The notes under the pieces are model-generated. The model had not been told where the DNA came from. It saw only the letters and a program-made list of their open reading frames with translations, and ran no database searches. DNA of 64,000 nucleotides from Rhodospirillales bacterium 24-66-33 (GTDB lineage: Bacteria > Pseudomonadota > Alphaproteobacteria > Reyranellales > Reyranellaceae), in contig NCHQ01000029.1 of the NCBI GenBank assembly GCA_002281855.1, forward strand, positions 1 through 64,000, written 5' to 3'. The translations under genes were made by a program, and so were the position numbers. Shown here piece by piece: positions 57,303-64,000 of the stretch (position 1 is its first letter; the number at the start of each line of letters is the position of its first letter).

Positions 57303-57553
57303 CGGCGCACCAGCCCCTCTCGCCTGGACGCGAACTGCGGCGCTCGTCGCAGCCCCGCCGCGGCCTGTCGCGCGAGGAGGCAGCGGTCTACATCGGGGTC
57401 AGCGTCCGGAAGTTCGACGAGATGGTTGGCGACGGACGCATGCCTCGCGCGAAGGTCATCGATGCCCGCCGGGTCTGGGACACGCTGAAACTCGATCTTG
57501 CATTCGACGCGCTCCCGACGGACGGTGAGGAGGTCTCGAATCCATGGGACTGA
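57299..57553 (+). CDS. Excisionase/AlpA-like HTH protein
   Basis: An 84-residue protein with a winged-helix start: LSREEAAVYIGVSVRKFDEM then VGDGRMPRAKVIDARRVWDT, as in MerR-like excisionases. The stop overlaps the integrase start by ten bases, supporting a shared role in prophage excision. Confidence 0.8.
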   Translation: MTAHQPLSPGRELRRSSQPRRGLSREEAAVYIGVSVRKFDEMVGDGRMPRAKVIDARRVWDTLKLDLAFDALPTDGEEVSNPWD

Positions 57554-58647
57554 GGCGGGGCGTCTTGAAGTTCAATATCCCCTACGTCGTGGCCGACACG
57601 GACCGGCACGGCAACGTGCGGCTCTACTACTGGCGCAAGGGCCGGCCGAAGATCCGGCTGCGCGCCGAGCCAGGATCCGTAGCCTTCGCGGCCGAGATCG
57701 AGGCCGCCAAGGTCGCGAGCGATGCCGCCGCCCCGAAGTCCGCGCGGGAGATCGCGCCAGCATCGTTCCGGGCCCTCTGCCTCGACTATTTCGCCAGCGC
57801 GAATTTCCGCATGCTGGACAAGAATACCCAGCGCCAGAACCGACTCATCCTCGAGGACGTCAGCAGATCAAAGACACCGAAGGCCGGCCAGGAGCGCGGC
57901 GCCCTGCCCTACGCGCTGATTGAGCCGCGACACGTCGAAGAGATCCGTGACGAGAAGTTCGAACTGCCCGGCGCGGCCAACAATCGAGTGAAGGCGCTGC
58001 GGCGTCTGTTCAAGTGGGCCGTGAAAGCCAAGAAGCCCGGAGCGCGCAATCCGGCTGCTGAGGTCGACTACCTGAAGATGCCGGGCGACGGTTTCGAGAC
58101 CTGGTCTGCAGCTCATATCGATCAATTCGAGGCAGCGCATCCGATCGGCACCCAAGCTCGGCTATGCTTGGCGCTCCTGCTCTATACCGGCGTCCGCCGC
58201 TCGGACGTCGTGAAGCTCGGCCCTCAGCACGAACGAGATGGCTGGCTGCATTTCACCGAGGCCAAGGGCAGCCGTAAGGCGGGCGCCACGCCCAAGGTGC
58301 GCGACATTCCCATTATCGATCCGCTTCGCGAGATACTCGACGCCAGCAGGGCGATCACCGGTCCGTTCGCATACCTCGTCACTGAGCGCGGCGTCCCCTT
58401 CACCGTCAACGGCTTCGGCAACAAGTTCCAGGACTGGGTAAAGGCGGCCGGACTTCCGGTCGGACTAGCCGCTCACGGCCTGCGAAAAGCGGCCGCCACA
58501 CTTGTAGCCGAGGGCGGCGCGTCGGATCGGCAGCTCATGGCGCTGTTCGGCTGGGAGACCGAGAAGGAAGCCAACCGCTACACGAAGCGCGCGAGTCGCA
58601 AGAAATTGGCCGGCCATGCGGCGCCTTTGCTGGGCTTCAAGCGCTGA
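57544..58647 (+). CDS. int: Tyrosine integrase
   Basis: A 367-residue tyrosine recombinase. The N-terminal arm is about 1-70 and the core-binding domain about 70-180. The catalytic domain carries Arg in LYTGVRRSDVVKL (218), a Lys candidate in FTEAKGSRKAG (241), His-x-x-Arg in AHGLRKAAATLV (311/314), Trp337 in FGWETEKEANRYTKRA, and the nucleophile Tyr346. It lies 78 bases from the 3' end of a tRNA-Met gene, the expected place for an integrase that uses that tRNA as attachment site. Confidence 0.92.
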   Translation: MGLRRGVLKFNIPYVVADTDRHGNVRLYYWRKGRPKIRLRAEPGSVAFAAEIEAAKVASDAAAPKSAREIAPASFRALCLDYFASANFRMLDKNTQRQNRLILEDVSRSKTPKAGQERGALPYALIEPRHVEEIRDEKFELPGAANNRVKALRRLFKWAVKAKKPGARNPAAEVDYLKMPGDGFETWSAAHIDQFEAAHPIGTQARLCLALLLYTGVRRSDVVKLGPQHERDGWLHFTEAKGSRKAGATPKVRDIPIIDPLREILDASRAITGPFAYLVTERGVPFTVNGFGNKFQDWVKAAGLPVGLAAHGLRKAAATLVAEGGASDRQLMALFGWETEKEANRYTKRASRKKLAGHAAPLLGFKR

Positions 58648-58680
58648 AAAGCTCCCACCGCTCCGGGACCCACCCGCTCC

Positions 58681-58717
58681 CACCAACCGATTGTGTAATG
58701 ATTTCAATCGGTTGGTG
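58681..58717. repeat. Perfect 13-bp inverted repeat between int and tRNA
   Basis: caccaaccgattg and caatcggttggtg are exact reverse complements separated by 11 bases. A T-tract is missing, so it is either a weak terminator for int or part of the attachment site arms. Confidence 0.65.
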
Positions 58718-58724
58718 AGGGGGT

Positions 58725-58801
58725 TGGTAGCTGGGGGCGGACTTGAACCGCCGACCCCGGCATTATGAGTGCCGTGCTCTAACCAGCTGAGCTACCCAGC
58801 C
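58725..58801 (-). tRNA. tRNA-Met (CAT), elongator type; probable attachment site
   Basis: Reverse complement begins GGCTGGGTAGCTCAGCTGG. It has a D-arm, an anticodon stem CGGCA/TGCCG around loop CTCATAA (anticodon CAT), and a T-arm GGCGG-TTCAAGT-CCGCC. The acceptor pairs with CCCAGCT except for a terminal G-U pair, and ACCA is encoded. The pattern matches alphaproteobacterial elongator tRNA-Met. The 3' end faces the integrase, so attR is expected to overlap 58725-58770. Confidence 0.92.
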
Positions 58802-58934
58802 ATGGGTGGGCGCTTTTATGCGGCGGGGGCGTAATCTGTCAAGGAAAGTGGTCCCCTTGGCGCTCTCGATTCCGGGCCCGACAGGACGCATAGGCCGGAA
58901 ATGGCGAGTTCCTGACTCGCAGGGACACTTCCTC

Positions 58935-59720
58935 CTAAAACTCCATCATCTCGATCGCCGCGACCAGCTTGTGGACATTGGCGGCGTAAAGCCCGGCCGA
59001 GCCCAGATTGTTGACCTCGATCACGTGCAGGTCACGGGTTGGCCCCATGCTGATGTCCAGGGCGTAGGCCCGTTGCGGCTGCCAGGGATGAGCGGCAAGC
59101 CTCTCCGCAAACGCGACGACCTCCGGATCGCTGTGGTTCTCGTAGATGACCTGCTCACCGCGTTTGTAGAGGGAATTGGTGACGACTCGACCGTCGACGA
59201 TCCAGAACCGATGCTCCTCGGCAATCTCTCTCAACGGACCGATGACGATGCGCGTATCGGGCTGGATGGAGGGCTCGACGTCCGGATCGTCCCAGAGTTT
59301 CCTGACCTGGGTGTGCCATTCCAGAAACTCGCCCCGCCTCGTGGGCCCGGCCTTCCAAAGCTTGTTGTCCTCGGCGGGCCGGCAAAAGAACTGGGCAGGC
59401 AGCGAGGAGACCGGCACGTCGGCGAAGCGCCATACCGCAGCCGCCGCGTTCAGCATCGCGTCGCCCCAATTGCGAACATAGGCGAGATGGTCGTGCTCCA
59501 CCTCCAGCACGCCAGGTACCCAGCCCTTTCGCCGCGCTTCGTGGCGGATTGCATAGGCGCCGATCACGACGACATCTCCCGCCGGGTTCACTTCCGGCAC
59601 GAGCTTCCAATCATCGCCCAAGTCATGGAAGCTGTGCGGGATTCCCAGGCGGGGCAGAGTCTCGGCGAGTTCGCGAACGCCCGGCTCGGTCCGCATCGCA
59701 TTCTGGATGATCCAATGCAT
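58935..59720 (-). CDS. ATP-grasp domain protein (DUF4343-like), host
   Basis: A 261-residue protein, start MHWIIQNAMRTEPGVRELAE; upstream in-frame sequence is a shadow of the next gene. The C-terminal half shows the ATP-grasp pattern: AYALDISMGPTRDLHVIEVN (metal-binding Glu/Asn) and SAGLYAANVHKLVAAIEMME. The middle has RIVIGPLREIAEEHRFWIVD. The substrate is unknown. First host gene after the prophage attachment site. Confidence 0.75.
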   Translation of the reverse strand: MHWIIQNAMRTEPGVRELAETLPRLGIPHSFHDLGDDWKLVPEVNPAGDVVVIGAYAIRHEARRKGWVPGVLEVEHDHLAYVRNWGDAMLNAAAAVWRFADVPVSSLPAQFFCRPAEDNKLWKAGPTRRGEFLEWHTQVRKLWDDPDVEPSIQPDTRIVIGPLREIAEEHRFWIVDGRVVTNSLYKRGEQVIYENHSDPEVVAFAERLAAHPWQPQRAYALDISMGPTRDLHVIEVNNLGSAGLYAANVHKLVAAIEMMEF

Positions 59721-59731
59721 GGCCGACAGAA

Positions 59732-60997
59732 CTATGCGCTGAGCGGGGCGCCGTCCATGTCGTCCACCGCCTCTCCCAGGAAGCGCAGGATGGTCGGCGC
59801 GATGTCGACGAGGCTGGTCGGGCGGCCGGCTTCGCCCTGGCCGAATTCGGGATGGATGAAGGTCAGGAACGGCCGGGTTTCGGCCGGTCCCAGGCCGCCA
59901 TGATGGCCACAGCCGATTTCCGGCGTGCCCTCGCCGTCCTCGACCAGCCAGCGCGTGCCGGGGACGCCATGGTCGTTGGTCTCGTCGTGTCGTGCCGTGT
60001 CCACGGCGGCCACGAGCGAGTCGGCCGTCAGACCGGTCGCGGCCAGCGCCTCGCCGGTCAGGATCGAGCCCGCCCACGGTTCGCGGCGCATCTTCGGCAG
60101 CAGGCCTTCGACGGCCGCCCTGGCCGCGCCGACCGCGTAAATCAGCGCCGACGTGCCCTGCGACGCGATGCCGATGCGGCCGTCCTTCAGCTCGGGCTCA
60201 AGGCCGTTCCCGGCCAGCCAGTTGCCGATATGGACGGAGCGGCCGATGGTTTCGTGGCCGTGGTCCGATCCGACCGCGAGCAGCGTGTCGAACCTGTCCT
60301 GATGCGCCTCCACCGTCTCGATGACCTGCGCCACCAGCCGGTCGGTGACCGCCAGTGCATGGATGTGCGCGGGCGATCCCAGCGGCTCGTGGTGCAGGGT
60401 GAGGTCGGGATTCGCAAGCCACAGGATGGCCAGCCGGAATCCATCGCACGGTACGACCTCGGCGCAGAAACGCCGGGTCATCTCGATGTCGCCGTCGAGA
60501 TCGTGACTCACGTCGAGATGGGCGTCTCCCGTGAGCGGCGCGCCGCCGGGGCCGAACGAACCGGCGCGATGCAGCACCGTGCCGAAATGATCGGGATCGA
60601 GGAAATAGGCCGCGCCGGGCGAGACGTTCGAATAGGCAATCTGGCCGCCCGACCTCGCCAGCCGCTCGGCCATGGTGGGCACGCGCAGGGTGCGGCCCGT
60701 CACGCGGCGCATGGTCTCGCGGAAGGACGGCGCGCCGACATTATGGACGGTGATCCGGCCCGCTTCGACCAGCGCCATCTGGTTGCCTTCGAGCCCGTGC
60801 CGGCCGGGAAAGCAGCCCGTCGCGATCGAGGCGGCGGAGACGCGCGTGACCGAGGGGAAGACCGCGCGATGGTCGCCGGCGCAGCGATGCCCCTTCAGCA
60901 GGCGCGCCAGGGTCGGCGTGTGCGTTTCGCTGACCCACTCGGCGCCGAGGCCGTCGCAAACGATCAGGATCGCCCTGCGGTGCCGGGAAGCGTTCAT
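59732..60997 (-). CDS. Type I phosphodiesterase / nucleotide pyrophosphatase family protein, host
   Basis: A 421-residue protein starting MNASRHRRAILIVCDGLGAE, with an alternative ATG six codons upstream. It has the alkaline phosphatase superfamily metal Asp in VCDGLG, and FPSVTRVSAASIATGCFPGR with the Thr nucleophile region. The distal metal site is VGSDHGHETIGRSVHIGNWL. Hydrolysis of a phosphodiester or phosphonate is predicted. Only 11 bases separate it from the ATP-grasp-like gene, so they may be co-expressed. Confidence 0.82.
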   Translation of the reverse strand: MNASRHRRAILIVCDGLGAEWVSETHTPTLARLLKGHRCAGDHRAVFPSVTRVSAASIATGCFPGRHGLEGNQMALVEAGRITVHNVGAPSFRETMRRVTGRTLRVPTMAERLARSGGQIAYSNVSPGAAYFLDPDHFGTVLHRAGSFGPGGAPLTGDAHLDVSHDLDGDIEMTRRFCAEVVPCDGFRLAILWLANPDLTLHHEPLGSPAHIHALAVTDRLVAQVIETVEAHQDRFDTLLAVGSDHGHETIGRSVHIGNWLAGNGLEPELKDGRIGIASQGTSALIYAVGAARAAVEGLLPKMRREPWAGSILTGEALAATGLTADSLVAAVDTARHDETNDHGVPGTRWLVEDGEGTPEIGCGHHGGLGPAETRPFLTFIHPEFGQGEAGRPTSLVDIAPTILRFLGEAVDDMDGAPLSA

Positions 60998-61034
60998 GAG
61001 ACCATGATAGACCATGCCCGCCCTCGGGGAATCG

Positions 61035-62033
61035 TCATTCCGGCTGGATGCCTGCCTGCGAAACGATGCGGTCGCTCTTCGCGACTTCGTCCAGCACGAA
61101 CTGGCGGAACTGTTCGGCCGTAGAGCCGACCGGCACCGCGCCCTGGTCACGCAGAGCGCTCTGAACCTCTGCGGCCGCAAGCGCACCGACCAGGCCAACG
61201 CGCAGTTTGTCGACGGTCTCCTTCGAGGTGCCCTTCGGCACCGCGACTCCGACCCAGGTGTTGAACTCGTAGCCGGCAAAGCCCAGCTCGGCCATGGTCG
61301 GCACGTCCGGCAAAGCCTCCGAACGGACCGCCGACGTCACGGCGAGCGCGCGCAGCTTGCCCGAGCGGACGAGCGGCACGGCCGGGGGCACGCTGCTCAC
61401 GGCCATGTTAATGTGTCCGCCCACGGCATCCTGCACCAGCGGGCCCGAGCCCTTGTAGGGGATGTGCAGGAATTTGGCCCTGGCCATGCTCGACAGGAGT
61501 TCGGCCGCGAGATGCTGCGGGCTGCCGCTGCCGATCGACCCGTAGCTGACCGTATCGGGCTTGGCGCGGGCGGCCTCGATCAGCTCCTGCAGCGACGCTT
61601 TGGTGGTCGCCGGTGCCACGAAGACCAGCGGGAAGGTCGCCACCAGTGTCACCGGCTCGAAGTCGGTGCGCGGGTCGTAGCTCATGTTCTTGAACAGGCT
61701 GGCGTTGATCGCCATCTCGCTCGCCGCGCCGAACAGGACCGTGTAGCCGTCGGCCGGCGCCTTCGCGACGCTGGCGGCGCCGATCATGCCGGTGGCGCCG
61801 GGCTTGTTCTCGATGACCACCGTCTGGCCGAGCACGTCCGACAGGCGCGCCGCCATCGCGCGGCCGGTGATGTCGGTGCCGCCGCCCGGCGGATAGGGAA
61901 TGATCAGCTTGACCGGCTTGGCGGGATAGGTGTCGGCCCGCACGGCGGACGGAGCCGCCGCCGAAAACGCCAAGAGGAGCGCGGCGAGGGAATCGCGACG
62001 CGAGAAAGGACGCTGGGGGAGTTCGCTCGTCAT
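61035..62033 (-). CDS. Bug/TctC family extracytoplasmic solute-binding protein
   Basis: A 332-residue protein starting MTSELPQRPFSRRDSLAALL, a signal peptide with a twin-arginine-like start. Mature TctC landmarks: YPAKPVKLIIPYPPGGGTDI, VIENKPGATGMIGAASVAKA and LAVTSAVRSEALPDVPTMAE. Binds a carboxylate or similar ligand in the periplasm. No TctAB permease is next to it, as is usual for the expanded Bug family. Confidence 0.92.
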   Translation of the reverse strand: MTSELPQRPFSRRDSLAALLLAFSAAAPSAVRADTYPAKPVKLIIPYPPGGGTDITGRAMAARLSDVLGQTVVIENKPGATGMIGAASVAKAPADGYTVLFGAASEMAINASLFKNMSYDPRTDFEPVTLVATFPLVFVAPATTKASLQELIEAARAKPDTVSYGSIGSGSPQHLAAELLSSMARAKFLHIPYKGSGPLVQDAVGGHINMAVSSVPPAVPLVRSGKLRALAVTSAVRSEALPDVPTMAELGFAGYEFNTWVGVAVPKGTSKETVDKLRVGLVGALAAAEVQSALRDQGAVPVGSTAEQFRQFVLDEVAKSDRIVSQAGIQPE

Positions 62034-62076
62034 GCCCGGCCTTATCCGGGCAACCGGTGACGCGGCGGTTACAGGT

Positions 62077-63216
62077 TCATGGCGAACGTCGGATGAAGCC
62101 GCCGCCCAACACGCGGCTGCCTGTCGCGCCGTCGTAGACCACGCAGGCCTGTCCCGGCGACACGCCGACTTCCGGCTCGGCAAAGCGAACGACCGCCCCC
62201 TCGTCCGTCAGCTCGATCTCGGCCGGCCGCAGGGACTGGCTGGAGCGCACGCGGACCTGCACCGGCAGACGTCCCTCGTGAGGAGCATCCAGCCAGTTCA
62301 CGTCATACAGCGTGATCTCGTCACGGCCGAGCGCCGCCCTCGGGCCCACGACCACACGGCGCGCCTTGGGATCCAGGCGCACGACATAGAGAGGATCATT
62401 GTCGGTGCCGTCGCGTCCGCCCAGCGCCAGGCCGCGACGCTGGCCGACCGTGTACCGCACGATGCCCTCGTGACGGCCCACCAAGTTGCCCGCCATGTCG
62501 ACGATGTCGCCGGGTTCCACGGCCTCCGGTCGCAGCTTCTGGACGACCGACGCGTAGTTTCCCTGCGGCACGAAGCAGATGTCCTGGCTGTCGGGCTTGT
62601 CGGCGACCGCGAGATCGAAACGTCCGGCCAACGCACGCGTCTCGCTCTTGGGCAGATCGCCCAATGGGAAGCGCAGAAACTCGAGCTGCTCACGCGTCGT
62701 GCCGAACAGGAAATAGCTCTGGTCGCGCGCCGGGTCGGCGCCGCGATGAAGCTCCGGGCCTGTCTGGCCCATCACTCGACGGACATAATGGCCCGTCGCC
62801 AGAGCCTCGGCGCCCAGCTCGCGCGCCGTCCGCAGCAGGTCACGGAACTTGACGGTCCGATTGCAGGCGATGCACGGAACCGGCGTCTCGCCCCGTGCAT
62901 AGGCGTCGGCAAAGGACTCCATCACCTCGGCGCGGAAGCGGCTCTCATAGTCGAGCACATAGTGCGGGATCGACAGGCGCTCGGCGACCTGGCGTGCATC
63001 CTGGATGTCCTGGCCGGCGCAGCAGGCCCCCGTCTTCCCCATCGCGACGCCGTGATCGTAGAGCTGGAGGGTGACGCCCACGACGTCATAGCCCTGCTCC
63101 TTCAGCAGAGCCGCGGTTACCGACGAATCCACGCCGCCCGACATGGCGACGACCACGCGGGTGTCCGCGGGCGCCTTGTCGATACCGAGGGAATTGAGGA
63201 AGGACGAGCGGGACAT
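62077..63216 (-). CDS. mnmA: tRNA-specific 2-thiouridylase MnmA
   Basis: A 379-residue enzyme that thiolates U34 of tRNA Lys, Glu and Gln. The PP-loop SGGVDSSV is at about 26-33. The catalytic cysteines lie in the PCIACNRTVKF and DSQDICFVPQGNY segments. TGHYVRRV and YTVGQRRGLALGG are also conserved. Length is normal for the family. A housekeeping gene, confirming host chromosome on this side. Confidence 0.95.
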   Translation of the reverse strand: MSRSSFLNSLGIDKAPADTRVVVAMSGGVDSSVTAALLKEQGYDVVGVTLQLYDHGVAMGKTGACCAGQDIQDARQVAERLSIPHYVLDYESRFRAEVMESFADAYARGETPVPCIACNRTVKFRDLLRTARELGAEALATGHYVRRVMGQTGPELHRGADPARDQSYFLFGTTREQLEFLRFPLGDLPKSETRALAGRFDLAVADKPDSQDICFVPQGNYASVVQKLRPEAVEPGDIVDMAGNLVGRHEGIVRYTVGQRRGLALGGRDGTDNDPLYVVRLDPKARRVVVGPRAALGRDEITLYDVNWLDAPHEGRLPVQVRVRSSQSLRPAEIELTDEGAVVRFAEPEVGVSPGQACVVYDGATGSRVLGGGFIRRSP

Positions 63217-63261
63217 GGCGGGGCCTATATAGGCCTCGCTCCTTGCCCCCGCCAGCCGCGG

Positions 63262-63777
63262 CTAGTCGCGGCGGGTGCCGGTGTCGCGGACGACCTTGGC
63301 GACGCCGTTGCGGTCGTAGACGATGGCGACACGGTCGCCCATCTGGATGTCGCCGTCGTCGGGCTGGGCGACCGTCACGCGCTGCCCGTCGTCGCGCTGG
63401 ACCGTGATCTCTATGCCGCGCCGGGGTGCGTTCTGATCGACCGCCGTGCCGGCGATGCCGCCCGCTATGGCGCCCAGAAGGCCGCCGACCACGGCGCCGC
63501 CCGCCGAATTGGTGATGGCACCGCCCGCCACGGCTCCGCCCACGGCGCCGAGGCCGCCGCCGATCAGCGTGCCGTCGCTCACGCCGGAACCCCGGTTGCC
63601 GCGAACCTGCACTTCGCGGATCGAGACCACCCGTCCCTGCTCGCCGCGGTAGGTCGCGCCCTGCGCGGAGGTGTTGACCACGCCGGGCTGAACCGCGCCG
63701 CTGGTGCCGTTACAGGCACTCAACCCCATTGCGAGGACGGCTGGAACGAGGAGGCCGACGCGCCATTTGCCGAACAT
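63262..63777 (-). CDS. Glycine-zipper outer membrane lipoprotein (SlyB-like)
   Basis: A 171-residue lipoprotein, start MFGKWRVGLLVPAVLAMGLS with lipobox LSAC. A glycine-zipper domain (IGGGLGAVGGAVAGGAITNS; VVGGLLGAIAGGIAGTAVDQ) is followed by a beta-rich end (EITVQRDDGQRVTVAQPDDG). Like SlyB, it probably sits in the outer membrane. Paralogous to the partial gene that follows. Confidence 0.85.
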   Translation of the reverse strand: MFGKWRVGLLVPAVLAMGLSACNGTSGAVQPGVVNTSAQGATYRGEQGRVVSIREVQVRGNRGSGVSDGTLIGGGLGAVGGAVAGGAITNSAGGAVVGGLLGAIAGGIAGTAVDQNAPRRGIEITVQRDDGQRVTVAQPDDGDIQMGDRVAIVYDRNGVAKVVRDTGTRRD

Positions 63778-63824
63778 CTGAAGAGACACCTTTCGTACTC
63801 TCGATCAAAACGAACGTGAGGAAT

Positions 63825-64000
63825 TCAATCCAAGTTGCGCGAGGTATCGCGCACGACGCGTGCGACGCCGCGATCGTCCTGCACGATCTGTACGCGGTCG
63901 CCGAGCTGGACGTCCCCGTCGTCGCGCTGCGCAACGGTCACGCTCTGCCCATCGTCGCGTTGCACCGTCACTTCGATGCCCCGGCCACCGCTGCGCTGTC
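63825..64000 (-). CDS. Second glycine-zipper lipoprotein, partial
   Basis: C-terminal 57 codons, running off the right edge. It reads IEVTVQRDDGQSVTVAQRDD and ends VVRDTSRNLD, nearly the same as the end of the neighbouring lipoprotein. A tandem duplicate. Confidence 0.8.
   Translation of the reverse strand, partial: QRSGGRGIEVTVQRDDGQSVTVAQRDDGDVQLGDRVQIVQDDRGVARVVRDTSRNLD

Noticed and set aside
59852..61123. 423-residue plus-strand frame over the phosphodiesterase gene
   Set aside because: Shadow frame; the minus strand has clear catalytic motifs.
61930..63819. 629-residue plus-strand frame over mnmA
   Set aside because: Shadow of mnmA and neighbours in very GC-rich DNA.

Overview
The window is mostly one prophage, about 58.7 kb of it, inserted next to an elongator tRNA-Met gene, followed by about 5 kb of host chromosome. 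GC content is high, and the host genes suggest an alphaproteobacterium: a Bug-type solute-binding protein, MnmA, glycine-zipper lipoproteins and an alphaproteobacterial-style tRNA-Met. I cannot name the genus. The phage is a siphovirus-like, HK97-type temperate phage. Its left end lies outside the window, and no clear holin or endolysin is visible.

Layout. Positions 1-17.7 kb (minus strand) hold the tail and head-tail modules: a J-like tail tip protein (partial, frameshifted), two minor tail proteins, the tape measure, a tail chaperone pair with a likely -1 frameshift, the tail tube, a YadA-like fibre, terminator and connector proteins, a repeat-rich collagen-like protein and the portal. At 17.7-20.3 kb there are three glycosyltransferase-like genes interrupted by an HNH-AP2 endonuclease. 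At 20.3-22.6 kb there is a strange cassette: a RAMP-like protein, a basic winged-helix-like protein, a divergent HTH regulator, and non-coding gaps filled with a degenerate five-base tandem repeat (NNGCG). An acyltransferase, a fused protease-scaffold-capsid gene, a GIY-YIG endonuclease and both terminase subunits follow (22.6-28.7 kb).

Positions 28.8-43.5 kb (mostly minus) are the replication and regulation region: an O-like replication protein with internal iteron-like repeats, two loader-like proteins, MT-A70 and C5 DNA methyltransferases (the latter with a long overlapping second frame), a RuvC-like resolvase, a ParB-like protein, a protein carrying a DnaA domain IV, and a Cro-like protein. 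A divergent CI-like repressor at 43.65 kb and shared palindromic operators (consensus GTGACATCTTGTCAC) form the lysogeny switch. From 44.9 to 58.6 kb the plus strand carries a tightly overlapping early operon of many small genes, two coiled-coil proteins, RecT, a DHH phosphoesterase, DUF5131 and DUF4326 proteins, an HNH homing endonuclease, an excisionase-like protein and the tyrosine integrase.

Host genes follow the tRNA: an ATP-grasp-like protein, a type I phosphodiesterase-like protein, a Bug solute-binding protein, mnmA and two glycine-zipper lipoproteins. The most unusual signal is the RAMP-like gene together with the pentamer arrays at 20.3-22.6 kb.
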